Source: JANPCX01 sp966211815 (GTDB lineage: Bacteria; Pseudomonadota; Gammaproteobacteria; Burkholderiales; Burkholderiaceae_C). Taken from it: 64,000 nucleotides of DNA. Positions 33,815 to 42,024 of this stretch are shown here, piece by piece. Within the stretch, counting starts at the first letter, position 1. Each line of letters opens with the position of its first letter. A model generated the notes under the pieces. It had not been told where the DNA came from and did no database searches. It was given only the letters and a program-made list of their open reading frames with translations. A program made the translations under genes and the position numbers. The DNA lies in NCBI GenBank assembly GCA_966211815.1, contig CBIHOD010000008.1, positions 1 to 64,000 of the forward strand, written 5' to 3'.

Positions 33815-34561
33815 ATGAGTGAAAGCACCATTATTGGATTCAACGATTCAAAAAAATGGAGAAGCCTTTCTTGCGATGCCGGCGATGAACCATCGATTAA
33901 TAAAAAAATACCCGGTGCAAACCATGAATTCAAGTTTCGGATAGCCAGCTCGGACAATCGCAGGACCGCTGCCACGGTATTGGTCCGGAAGATGTACTCG
34001 TGGCGGGGCTACGAGGCCCAGGGGCCCGCGCCGAAAAGGCCCGACGAGCTGGTGCTCATCGCCGAGAACTGCGGCGAACCGGTGGCCACCATGACGGTTT
34101 GCGTCGACGGCCCCGCCGGACTGCCCGCCGACGAGAACTTCCGCGACCAGACCGACCGCCTGCGGTCCGCCGGTCGCCGGCTTTGGGAGCCGTCCCGCGT
34201 GGCGGTTGTCAGCCGAATGCCGAAAAGGGTTTTCGCCGGTTTGATGCATATCGGCCTGATGTACGCCGGCATATTGCGCGAATGCACCGATGCGGTGATC
34301 GAGGTCAACCCCAGACATGTGCGTTTCTATACCGAGATGCTGGGGTTCAAGGCGTTGGGCGTGCAAAGGTTGTGCACGCGGGTGGGAGCACCCGGGGTAC
34401 TGCTTCGACTGGAAATGTCCCATGCCATCGAGAAAATAAAAGATTATGAAATGGGGCGTGAGGAAAGCCCGTCGTTGCCGGAAAAAACTTTCTATTCCTA
34501 CTGTTTTTTGAAGAAAGACATCACGGGAATATTGAATCGGCTTTCCCATGAATGCCTTTAG
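33815..34561 (+). CDS. FeeM-like N-acyl amino acid synthase (GNAT-fold)
   Basis: The product (248 aa) resembles N-acyl amino acid synthases and acyl-homoserine-lactone-synthase-like GNAT proteins. Marks are FRIASSDNRRTAATVLVRKM (N-terminal strand and helix), VATMTVCVDGPAGLPADENF, LWEPSRVAVVSRMPKRVFAG (the E-x-S-R-hydrophobic segment) and TDAVIEVNPRHVRFYTEMLG with FKALG (the vNPRH-fY-lGF signature). The family moves an acyl chain from acyl carrier protein to an amino acid. No ACP gene is adjacent. ATG 33815 has GGGGGG upstream. The first ~50 codons use AT-rich codons unlike the neighbours, suggesting horizontal origin. It overlaps the next gene by 14 bp. Confidence 0.8.
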   Translation: MSESTIIGFNDSKKWRSLSCDAGDEPSINKKIPGANHEFKFRIASSDNRRTAATVLVRKMYSWRGYEAQGPAPKRPDELVLIAENCGEPVATMTVCVDGPAGLPADENFRDQTDRLRSAGRRLWEPSRVAVVSRMPKRVFAGLMHIGLMYAGILRECTDAVIEVNPRHVRFYTEMLGFKALGVQRLCTRVGAPGVLLRLEMSHAIEKIKDYEMGREESPSLPEKTFYSYCFLKKDITGILNRLSHECL

Positions 34562-35672
34562 CCCCGTCGAAGTGGGTTGGGGCGTGCCGGCGATCGATGC
34601 GGACATGGTGGACAAGCTGCTCGACGCCGCCCGCTGGGCGCCGAGCGGGGACAATACGCAGCCTTGGCGTTTCGAGGTTCTCAGCCCGTGGTATTGGCGG
34701 GTCCACAGCAGTGGACGGCATGCGGATTGCGTCTATGACCTGGACGGGCATTCCACCCAGATGGCGATGGGCGCGCTGCTGGAGACTTTGCACATCGCCG
34801 CCAGCGAATACGGCCTGGAACTGTCATGCAAGCGCCTGCAAAACTCACCGGAAACGGCCCCGACCTTCGAAATCCGCAGCATGCAAGGCTTGTGGCGGCG
34901 CAGCGACCCGCTGCTGCCCCACATCCGCCGGCGCAGCGTCCAACGCCGCGCGATGCGCGCCCGCCCTCTGGCGGCGGCGGAGAAGAGCCGCCTCGAACTC
35001 TCCCTGGGACGGGGCTACGGCGTGCTCTGGCTGGAAGGCTGGTCCGCCAAGGCGCGCATGGCCGGGTTGCTGTCCCGGTGCGCCGGCCTGCGCCTGAGCC
35101 TGCCCGAGGCCTACCCGGCGCACCGCGACGCCATCCAGTGGCGCGCCCGCTTCAGCGAAGACCGCATCCCCGACCAGGCCCTGGGGCTGGACCCGCTGAC
35201 GCTGCGGCTCATGCGGCGCGTGATGCGCAGCTGGCGCCGCGTCGACTTCTGCAACCGCTACCTCGCCGCTTCATGGCTGCCCCGGCTGGAGATGGACCTG
35301 CTGCCGGCCCTGGCCTGCGGCGCCCATTTCCTGGTGCTGGCGGACGGTGCGCCGCGCACGGTCGACGACTACGTCGACGCGGGGCGGGCGATGCAGCGCT
35401 TCTGGCTGACCGCGACGCAACTGGGCCTGCAACTGCAGCCCAGCATGACGCCCCTGGTCTTCGCCCGGTACGCGCGGGAGGGCGTGCGCTTTTCCGAACG
35501 GCCCGGCATGGGCGACCGCGCGCAGGCGCTGGCGGACGGGCTGGCCGCGCTGTTCGGCGGCGAGGCGCCGTCCAGGGGCGTTTTCATGGGCCGCATCGGC
35601 GAAGGCCCCGAAGCGGCGGCGCGGTCGCTGCGGCGCCCGCTCGACGAACTCATGGCGCGGCGCCGGGAATGA
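34548..35672 (+). CDS. nitroreductase-family FMN oxidoreductase-like protein
   Basis: The product (374 aa) is longer than ordinary nitroreductases (~200 aa). The FMN-binding start LLDAARWAPSGDNTQPWRFE at about 26-45 is clear, and the C-terminal FWLTATQLGLQLQPSMTPLV matches the second nitroreductase half. The middle region (RMAGLLSRCAGLRLSLPEAY) may be a duplicated or degenerate half-domain, as in Acg-type proteins that occlude the flavin. The start overlaps the FeeM-like gene by 14 bp, so it is cotranslated with it. It may oxidise or reduce the acyl-amino acid product (hypothesis). Confidence 0.78.
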   Translation: MNAFSPVEVGWGVPAIDADMVDKLLDAARWAPSGDNTQPWRFEVLSPWYWRVHSSGRHADCVYDLDGHSTQMAMGALLETLHIAASEYGLELSCKRLQNSPETAPTFEIRSMQGLWRRSDPLLPHIRRRSVQRRAMRARPLAAAEKSRLELSLGRGYGVLWLEGWSAKARMAGLLSRCAGLRLSLPEAYPAHRDAIQWRARFSEDRIPDQALGLDPLTLRLMRRVMRSWRRVDFCNRYLAASWLPRLEMDLLPALACGAHFLVLADGAPRTVDDYVDAGRAMQRFWLTATQLGLQLQPSMTPLVFARYAREGVRFSERPGMGDRAQALADGLAALFGGEAPSRGVFMGRIGEGPEAAARSLRRPLDELMARRRE

Positions 35673-35709
35673 GCCGGGCCCGGCGGCCCCAGGGCCGGAA
35701 GGGTTCGGC

Positions 35710-37152
35710 ATGACGCAGACCCTGCTGCTGGCCCTGCGCAACCTGCGGCGCAACCGGCGCCGTTCGCTGGCCACCTTGCTGGCGCTGGCGATCGGCGCCA
35801 GCGCGACGCTGCTGTTCGGCGGCTTCAGCGCCAGCATCAACTACCTGATGCAGACCCACCACGTGCAGGTCGGCGGCCATTTGCAGATCCAGCACCGCGA
35901 CTTCCACCTCTACGGCAGCGGCAACCCCACCGCCTACGGCATCTCCGGTTACCGCGGGATCCTGGCGGAGATCCAGCGCGACGAGGTGCTGGGCGGCATG
36001 GTCCTCGTGGCCACGCCCACGCTGCAGTTCGGCGGCATCGCGGGAAACTACGCCGCGGGGGTGTCGCGCACGGTCATGGGCAGCGGCTTCGTCGCGGAGG
36101 ACGTCAACCGCATGCGGCTGTGGAACGATTTCGGCCTGAAAGACACCCTGTCCCAGCGCTTCGCCCTGGAAGGCACGCCGGAAGACTCCGCCATCGTCGG
36201 CATCGGCGTGGCGCGCGTGCTGCAGCTTTGCGAGACCCTGGGCGTCTCCGAACGCTGCCCGCGGCCGGGGCGGCAGGCCCAGGCGGCACAGCCCAAGCCC
36301 GCGGCGCCCGCCGGGGACGACGGCCAGCTGCCCGACGACCTGGCCCAGCTCAGCGCGCAGGAGGCGCCGGCGGCGCCCGCGGCCCAGGCCGGCCCCGACG
36401 CCGGCCGGCGCATCGAGCTGCTCATCGGCAACGCGCGCGGGGCGCCCAACGTCACTTCGGTGAAGGTCGTCCGTTTCGAAGAGCAGGGCTTCAAGGAGCT
36501 GGACGAGATCTACATGATGCTGCACCTGGCCCAGATCCAGCGGCTCATCTACGGCCAGTCGGAGCCGAAGGTGACGTCCATCATGCTGCAGCTGCGCCAT
36601 TCCAGCCAGGTGCCCGCGGCCCTGGCCCGGCTGCGGCCGATCCTGGAGCGGCACTCCGCCCGGCAGCCGCTGGCGGTGCTCGACTTCAAGCAGCTCAACC
36701 CCTTCTACGTGCAGACGATCGGCATGTTCGACACGATCTTCGGCTTCATCTTCGTGCTGATCGGCGCCATCGTGCTGTTCACCGTGGGCAACACGATGAA
36801 CACCGCGGTGGTCGAACGCACCGTCGAGATCGGCACCCTGCGCGCGATGGGCGTGCGTCGCGCCGGCGTGCGCGCGCTCTTCGTCACCGAGGGCGCCCTG
36901 CTCGGCGTGCTGGGCGCGCTGCTGGGGGCGGCGCTCGGCCTGGCGCTGGCGGAGGTCGTCAACCGGCTGTCGCTGACCTGGCTGCCGCCGGGCAACGCCG
37001 ACCCGGTGCCTTTGATCATCACCGTCTGGGGCGAGTCCGGCATGATCGCCGGCACCACCGCCGGCCTCATCGCCATCGCCGTCGCGTCGGCCTGGTGGCC
37101 GGCCTACCGGGCGGCGCAGCTCAACGTGGTCGAGGCGCTGCGCCATGCCTGA
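35710..37152 (+). CDS. FtsX/MacB-like ABC transporter permease subunit without adjacent ATPase
   Basis: The product (480 aa) has an N-terminal transmembrane helix (SLATLLALAIGASATLLFGG), a large periplasmic MacB-core-like domain (about 45-330), and three C-terminal helices (FDTIFGFIFVLIGAIVLFTV; EGALLGVLGALLGAALGLAL; GMIAGTTAGLIAIAVASAWW), ending with the FtsX-type PAYRAAQLNVVEALRHA. The periplasmic domain contains an unusual Ala/Pro/Gln-rich linker near 190-225 (QAAQPKPAAPAGDD). No ABC ATPase or second permease is next to it. It starts 37 bp after the nitroreductase-family gene; a GGAAGGG site precedes ATG 35710. Confidence 0.86.
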   Translation: MTQTLLLALRNLRRNRRRSLATLLALAIGASATLLFGGFSASINYLMQTHHVQVGGHLQIQHRDFHLYGSGNPTAYGISGYRGILAEIQRDEVLGGMVLVATPTLQFGGIAGNYAAGVSRTVMGSGFVAEDVNRMRLWNDFGLKDTLSQRFALEGTPEDSAIVGIGVARVLQLCETLGVSERCPRPGRQAQAAQPKPAAPAGDDGQLPDDLAQLSAQEAPAAPAAQAGPDAGRRIELLIGNARGAPNVTSVKVVRFEEQGFKELDEIYMMLHLAQIQRLIYGQSEPKVTSIMLQLRHSSQVPAALARLRPILERHSARQPLAVLDFKQLNPFYVQTIGMFDTIFGFIFVLIGAIVLFTVGNTMNTAVVERTVEIGTLRAMGVRRAGVRALFVTEGALLGVLGALLGAALGLALAEVVNRLSLTWLPPGNADPVPLIITVWGESGMIAGTTAGLIAIAVASAWWPAYRAAQLNVVEALRHA

Positions 37153-37188
37153 GCGCCGGGGCGGGGCCGCGGCGGGACGGGGGCCGAG

Positions 37189-38562
37189 GTGCTGACCCTG
37201 GACCCCCGCTCCATCATCCTGATGGCGAACTTCATCTCGGTGTTCTGCCTGGTGGTGCTGCTGATCATGTGCCGCAGCTTCCCGAAATCCATCGGCGGCC
37301 TGAAGGAATGGGCCTGGGCCTGCGCGCTGGCCATCCTCGCCTCGGCGCTGCTCTTCGCCCGCGGCCACATCCCGGCGATGCTGTCGGTGGTGCTGGGCAA
37401 CGTCATCATCGCGGCCATCTTCTACCTGATGTACGCCAGCATCCGCCGCTTCTCGGGGCACAGTGTGGGCTACCGCGGCGCCGCCTTGATGCTCGCGCTG
37501 GTGGCGGCGCTTTGGACCTGGACGCTGCACGCCGAATACCCGTACTACGGCATCTTCGTCAGCGGCGCGACCAACACGCCGCTGGTGGGCATGTGCGCGC
37601 TGGCGATGCGGCGGGTGCCCCTGCGCAGCGCGGCGCGCACCTTCAGCCTGTGGACTTTCGCGATCGCCACCTGCCTGATCGCCGCGCGGCTGCTCACCGC
37701 GCTGTTCACCACCGACGTGCCGCCCCACCTGTTCGACACCTCGCCGATGCACAAGGTCTACCTCACCACCTACCCCCTGACCTTCCTGGCCACCACCTTC
37801 GGCTTCATGCTGATGGCCAGCGACAAGCTGCGCGGCGTGCTGCAGGACATGAACCGCACCCTCGAAGACGCGGTGGCCGAGCGCACCGCCGACCTGCAGC
37901 AGGAGATCCACCGCACGCGCGAGCTGGAACGCGAGGTCGCCCACATCGCCGAGAGCGAGCGCCGCCGCATCGGCCGGGAGCTGCACGACGACCTCGGCCA
38001 GCAGCTCACCGGCATCAGCCTGTCGGCCCAGGCGGTGGCCGCCGCCGTGGGCCCGCGGTCGCCGGACCTGGCCCGGCTGTCGCGGGCGCTGGAGAGCGCC
38101 TCGGTCGAAGCCATCGCCAAGGTGCGCCGCATCGCCCACGGCCTGATGCCGGTGGGGCCGGGGGCCGACGGCCTGCGCGAGGCGCTGACGCGGCTGGCTT
38201 CCAGCCTGTCCACGCTGTCCTCCGTGGCCTGTTCGTTCGACTACGACGACCCGGTGGACGTCGACGACGAGAACGTGGCCGCCAACCTGTTCCGCATCGC
38301 CCAGGAGGCGCTGAACAACGCGGTGCGGCACTCGCGCGCCACCCACGTCCTGCTGCGGCTGGACGAGGTGGACGGCAAGGTGTCGCTGAGCATCGCCGAC
38401 AACGGCGTCGGCATCGACGGCGGCTTGGCAGCCAACCCCTCGGGCGGTGACCGCGGCGTGGGCCTGCGCCTCATGGCCTTCCGCGCCTCGCTCATCAACT
38501 ACCGCTTCGCGGTGGAGACCCAGCCGGGCCGGGGCACCACCGTCCGGGTGACGCAATGCTGA
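37189..38562 (+). CDS. membrane sensor histidine kinase (HisKA_3/NarX type)
   Basis: The product (457 aa) has an N-terminal integral membrane region with about seven helices (residues 10-215), a coiled coil (LEDAVAERTADLQQEIHRTR), the HisKA_3 dimerisation region with phospho-His in ERRRIGRELHDDLGQQLTGI, and an HATPase domain (LFRIAQEALNNAVRHSRATH; IADNGVGI; RGVGLRLMAFRA). A multi-pass input module suggests sensing of a lipophilic or membrane signal. I used GTG 37189; ATG 37222 is an alternative. It follows the permease gene by 36 bp and overlaps the regulator gene by 7 bp. Confidence 0.9.
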   Translation: MLTLDPRSIILMANFISVFCLVVLLIMCRSFPKSIGGLKEWAWACALAILASALLFARGHIPAMLSVVLGNVIIAAIFYLMYASIRRFSGHSVGYRGAALMLALVAALWTWTLHAEYPYYGIFVSGATNTPLVGMCALAMRRVPLRSAARTFSLWTFAIATCLIAARLLTALFTTDVPPHLFDTSPMHKVYLTTYPLTFLATTFGFMLMASDKLRGVLQDMNRTLEDAVAERTADLQQEIHRTRELEREVAHIAESERRRIGRELHDDLGQQLTGISLSAQAVAAAVGPRSPDLARLSRALESASVEAIAKVRRIAHGLMPVGPGADGLREALTRLASSLSTLSSVACSFDYDDPVDVDDENVAANLFRIAQEALNNAVRHSRATHVLLRLDEVDGKVSLSIADNGVGIDGGLAANPSGGDRGVGLRLMAFRASLINYRFAVETQPGRGTTVRVTQC

Positions 38563-39263
38563 ACGACACGCCGCCGGAACCCGAGGGGGGCGCGCCGGCG
38601 CCGGCACCGATGCGCATCCTGCTGGTCGACGACCACCCGATCGTGCGCCTGGGCCTGGTCGCGCTGCTGGCCCAGCTCGGCCAGCCGATCGAGGTGCACG
38701 AGGCCGACGACGCCGCGGGCGCGCTGGCGCTGGCCCTGTGCCACCAACCCCGTGTGGCGCTGCTGGACCTGTCGCTGTCCGGCGAGCTCAGCCTGCAACT
38801 GATCGCCAGGCTGCGCGAGGCCGCGCCCGGCATGGCGGTGCTCGTCGTCTCGATGCACGACGAGCGTGTCTACGCCGACCGCGTGCTGCGCGCCGGCGCG
38901 CTGGGCTACGTGATGAAGCAGACCGCGTCCCAATCCATCATCCAGGCCATCCACACCGTCTGCGCGGGCAAGGTGTGGCTTTCCGAGGAAATGCGCGACA
39001 CGATGATCGACCGCATGGCCCGCCGCGCCAGCCCCGAGCGCCGGGACAAGATGGCCCTGCTGTCCGACCGCGAGCTGCAGGTCTTCCGGCTGCTCGGCCA
39101 GGGCCTGAAGAAAGCCGACATCGCGCTGCGGTTGAACCTGTCGCCCAACACCATCGAGACCTACCGCATGCACATCAAGCAGAAGCTCTCGATCCCGTCG
39201 GGCGCGGAGCTTTACAAGATCGCCTTCCTCTACATGCAGGACGAGAAGTCGCCCCCGGCGTGA
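38556..39263 (+). CDS. NarL/FixJ-type response regulator
   Basis: The product (235 aa) has a receiver domain (RILLVDDHPIVRLGLVALLA; phospho-Asp in RVALLDLSLSGE; VVSMHDERVYADRVLRAGAL with GYVMKQ) and a GerE helix-turn-helix (LLSDRELQVFRLLGQGLKKA, LNLSPNTIETYRMHIKQKLS). It overlaps the kinase gene by 7 bp, so the pair is a cognate two-component system. It closes a five-gene plus-strand run starting at the FeeM-like gene, and may regulate that run from the AT-rich leader (inference). Confidence 0.93.
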   Translation: MLNDTPPEPEGGAPAPAPMRILLVDDHPIVRLGLVALLAQLGQPIEVHEADDAAGALALALCHQPRVALLDLSLSGELSLQLIARLREAAPGMAVLVVSMHDERVYADRVLRAGALGYVMKQTASQSIIQAIHTVCAGKVWLSEEMRDTMIDRMARRASPERRDKMALLSDRELQVFRLLGQGLKKADIALRLNLSPNTIETYRMHIKQKLSIPSGAELYKIAFLYMQDEKSPPA

Positions 39264-39299
39264 GGTGGATGGGGCGCTCCTCGCCCCGCGGTCCCGCCT

Positions 39300-40697
39300 T
39301 CAGGCCGCCGGACCGCGGGCTTTCAGCCGCCGGTAAAGCGTCCGCTCGCTCACGCCCAGGCGCCGAGCCAATTCCTTGCGCGTGCCCGCGAACGATGCCG
39401 CCTGCCGCTGCAGGTCTTCGTCGCCCAACCCGCCGCGGCTGCGGTCCACGGCCCCGGAAACCGCCGTGGAGGCCCGCCCCACCGCCCCTGGCTGCGCCGG
39501 CGCTCCGCCCGCCGGCCCCACAGGCATGTGCGCGGCGCGGACCACCCCGTCGTCGGCGAACAGCCGGGCGCGGTCGAGCACGTTGCGCAGCTCGCGCAGG
39601 TTGCCGGGCCAATCGTGCGCCTGCAGCCGCGCCATCGCGGCGGGCTCGACCGACAAGCGGGGCCCCGGCGCCCCGCCCTGGCCGCCCGAAGGCCTGCGCA
39701 GGAACGACTCCACCAGCAACGGGATGTCCTCCAGCCGCTCGCGCAACGCCGGCAGGTGGATGGGGAAGGCGCTGATGCGGTAGTAGAGGTCCTGCCGGAA
39801 ACGCCCATCGGCCACCATGTCCAGCAGCGGCTTGTGGGTGGCGGCGACCAGGCGGAAGTCGGCGCGCTGGGTCTCCAGGCCGCCCACGCGGCGGAAACCG
39901 CCCGACTCGATCAGCCGCAGCAGCTTGACCTGCATCGCCAGCGGCACGTCCCCGATCTCGTCGAGGAAGAGCGTGCCGCCCTGGGCCGTCTCCACCAGGC
40001 CGGGTTTGCGCGCGGCCGCGCCGGTGAAGGCGCCTTTCTCGTAGCCGAAGAGTTCGCTCTCGAAAAGCGTCTCGGTCAGCCCCGAGCAGTCCACCACCAC
40101 GAAAGGCCCGCGCGAGCGGCCGCTGGCTTCGTGCACCGCCCGCGCGAACAGCTCTTTGCCGGTGCCCGACTCGCCCAGCAGCAGCACCGGCAGCGCCGAC
40201 GGCGCCACCCGCCTCAGGCTGGCCAGCGCCTGGTTGAAAGCCGGTGCCCGGCCCACCAGGCCCGCGCCGCGCGCCTGGGCCGAGGCGTCGCGCACGGCGG
40301 TCAGCCGTTCGACGTAGGCGACGATCTCGCGCCTCTCGTCGAAGATCGGCCGCAGCTCCACGTCCACATGCTCGGGACCGCGCGGCGTGTGGTGGATGTG
40401 CAGCACCCGGTCGGGGCCGCGCACTTCGGCCGCTTTCTTCATCGGGCAGTGTTCGCCGGCCTGGTCGCAGGGAACGTCGTAGCGGTGCGAGACGCGGTAG
40501 CACTTGTGGCCGAGGTGCGACTGGTCCCCGGCGCCGAACTGCCGCTGGTAGGCGGTGTTGGCGGCCAAGATGTTGTATTGGGGGTCGAGCACGATCATCG
40601 GCTGCTCCTCGTGTTCGAGGAAAGACACCAGGGCCTGCACCTGCGCGGGGGCGATGGCCTGCGGGTGGGGCTTGGGGGAGCGCGGCGACTGGGGCAT
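39300..40697 (-). CDS. fisR: sigma-54-dependent activator of sulfide oxidation genes (FisR-like)
   Basis: The product (465 aa) has an N-terminal PAS-like sensor (about 15-140), an AAA+ domain (VLLLGESGTGKELFARAVHE Walker A; ESELFGYEKGAFTGAAARKP, the GAFTGA loop; GGTLFLDEIGDVP Walker B) and a Fis-type C-terminal helix-turn-helix (TRKELARRLGVSERTLYRRL). The sensor has Cys66, Cys77 and Cys84, with spacing 11 and 7. That is the same spacing as the three sulfane-sulfur-reactive cysteines described in Cupriavidus FisR. It diverges from persulfide dioxygenase and sulfide:quinone oxidoreductase genes, its known targets. ATG 40697 starts the frame. Confidence 0.92.
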   Translation of the reverse strand: MPQSPRSPKPHPQAIAPAQVQALVSFLEHEEQPMIVLDPQYNILAANTAYQRQFGAGDQSHLGHKCYRVSHRYDVPCDQAGEHCPMKKAAEVRGPDRVLHIHHTPRGPEHVDVELRPIFDERREIVAYVERLTAVRDASAQARGAGLVGRAPAFNQALASLRRVAPSALPVLLLGESGTGKELFARAVHEASGRSRGPFVVVDCSGLTETLFESELFGYEKGAFTGAAARKPGLVETAQGGTLFLDEIGDVPLAMQVKLLRLIESGGFRRVGGLETQRADFRLVAATHKPLLDMVADGRFRQDLYYRISAFPIHLPALRERLEDIPLLVESFLRRPSGGQGGAPGPRLSVEPAAMARLQAHDWPGNLRELRNVLDRARLFADDGVVRAAHMPVGPAGGAPAQPGAVGRASTAVSGAVDRSRGGLGDEDLQRQAASFAGTRKELARRLGVSERTLYRRLKARGPAA

Positions 40698-40866
40698 GGC
40701 GGTGGTCCTTGCGGCGAAAAAGCGCCGGTCTCGGCGGCGGCACCGGCGAGCGCCGCACTGCCACGGCTGCCATTTTCTGCCAACTGGACTGCCAAGACCG
40801 CTGCCGACGGCCCGGGACGGCGGCCCGCCGCATCCGCCCGACTGGATTTCATTCGGCCGGGTGCGA

Positions 40867-40887
40867 TTGAAAATCCGCTGGATTCAA
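40867..40887. promoter_or_regulatory. imperfect dyad, candidate FisR-binding site
   Basis: TTGAAAATCC, a GCT centre, and GGATTCAA form an imperfect inverted repeat ending 36 bp upstream of the -24 element of the persulfide dioxygenase promoter. Position and symmetry suit a sigma-54 activator site, though the usual distance is larger. No second copy was found. Confidence 0.45.
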
Positions 40888-40922
40888 CGACTTGCGCCAC
40901 AGGGCCCGCGGGGGCGCGCACC

Positions 40923-40937
40923 TGGCACGCGTCTTGA
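40923..40937 (+). promoter_or_regulatory. sigma-54 (RpoN) promoter of the persulfide dioxygenase gene
   Basis: TGGCAC-GCGTC-TTGA matches the -24/-12 consensus TGGCAC-N5-TTGC except the last base. It lies 52 bp upstream of ATG 40990 and downstream of the fisR divergence point, as expected for a FisR-controlled promoter. Confidence 0.75.
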
Positions 40938-40989
40938 GTGGACCCCGCCCACGAAGAAGCCCGACACGACCTCCAACAACCGCTTTCCG

Positions 40990-41910
40990 ATGTCCCAAAC
41001 CGCCACCGCCACGCCCGATGCCGACTCCCGACTGCAGGTCGAAGGCTTTTTCGACCCGGCCACCAGCACCCTGAGCTACCTGGTGCTGGACACCGCCTCG
41101 CGCCATTGCGCCTTGATCGACACCGTGCTCGACTACGACGCCGCCGCCGGCCTGACTTCGACCGCGGGCGCCGACCGCATCGCGGCCCGCGTGCGCGAGT
41201 TGGGGGCCCAGGTGCAATGGATCCTCGAAAGCCACGTGCATGCCGACCACCTCTCGGCCGCGCCCCACCTGAAGCAGCGGCTCGGCGGCCGCCTGGCCAT
41301 CGGCGAACACATCCGCACCGTGCAGGGCGTGTTCGGAAAACTCTTCAACGCGGGGCCGGATTTCCCCGCCGACGGCAGCCAGTTCGACCGCCTCTTCGCC
41401 GACGGCGACACCTTCCGCATCGGCGGCCTTTCGGCCCGTGCGCTGCACACGCCCGGCCACACGCCGGCCTGCCTGACCTATGTGGTGGAAGACGGCGCGG
41501 GCGAGCGCGCCGCCTTCGTCGGCGACACGCTTTTCATGCCGGACTACGGCACCGCCCGCTGCGACTTCCCCGGCGGTGACGCGCGCACCCTGTTCCGTTC
41601 CATCCACCGCAAAGTGCTGAGCCTGCCGCCCGAGACCCGGCTCTACATGTGCCACGACTACCGGCCCGGCGGCCGCGAAATGCGCTTCGTCAGCAGCGTG
41701 GCGCAGCAGGCGCAAGAGAACGTGCACGTGCGCCGCGGCATCGGTGAAGACGAATTCGTGGCGATGCGCACCGCGCGCGACGCGACCCTGGGCATGCCCG
41801 CGCTGATCCTGCCGGCGGTGCAGGTCAACATGCGTGCCGGCCACCTGCCGCCCGCCGAGGCCAACGGCGTGCGTTACCTGAAGATCCCGTTGAACGCGGC
41901 ATTGGAATGA
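40990..41910 (+). CDS. pdo: persulfide dioxygenase (MBL fold, ETHE1/Blh-like)
   Basis: The product (306 aa) oxidises glutathione persulfide to sulfite with a single Fe(II). The metallo-beta-lactamase core shows THxHxDH-type motif SHVHADHLSA (His82, His84, Asp86, His87), HTPGHTPACLTYVVED, FVGDTLFMPDYGTARCDFPG and RLYMCHDYRPGGREMRF. DYGTARCDFPGGDA is diagnostic of persulfide dioxygenases. I chose ATG 40990 (MSQTATATPDADSRLQVEGF). It is preceded by a sigma-54 promoter and followed after 114 bp by the SQR gene. Confidence 0.95.
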   Translation: MSQTATATPDADSRLQVEGFFDPATSTLSYLVLDTASRHCALIDTVLDYDAAAGLTSTAGADRIAARVRELGAQVQWILESHVHADHLSAAPHLKQRLGGRLAIGEHIRTVQGVFGKLFNAGPDFPADGSQFDRLFADGDTFRIGGLSARALHTPGHTPACLTYVVEDGAGERAAFVGDTLFMPDYGTARCDFPGGDARTLFRSIHRKVLSLPPETRLYMCHDYRPGGREMRFVSSVAQQAQENVHVRRGIGEDEFVAMRTARDATLGMPALILPAVQVNMRAGHLPPAEANGVRYLKIPLNAALE

Positions 41911-42024
41911 AGAAGGGCCGCGTCGCCGCGCCGTTGAGCGGCGCGACACCCTTCGAGCAAAGAAGAAAAGCGGGCCGGGCCGCGACCGCCCCGGCCTTCC
42001 CATCCCCGACCCCGGAGGCCCCCC

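Noticed and set aside
35650..38607. A 985-codon minus-strand frame antisense to the permease and kinase genes
   Set aside because: Shadow frame with His/Gln/Arg-biased sequence; the plus-strand genes have clear domains and overlaps.
41927..41945. Hairpin CGCGCCG-TTGAG-CGGCGCG between pdo and sqr considered as a terminator
   Set aside because: The stem is perfect but has no following T-run, and pdo-sqr-exporter are probably cotranscribed; at most an mRNA stability element.
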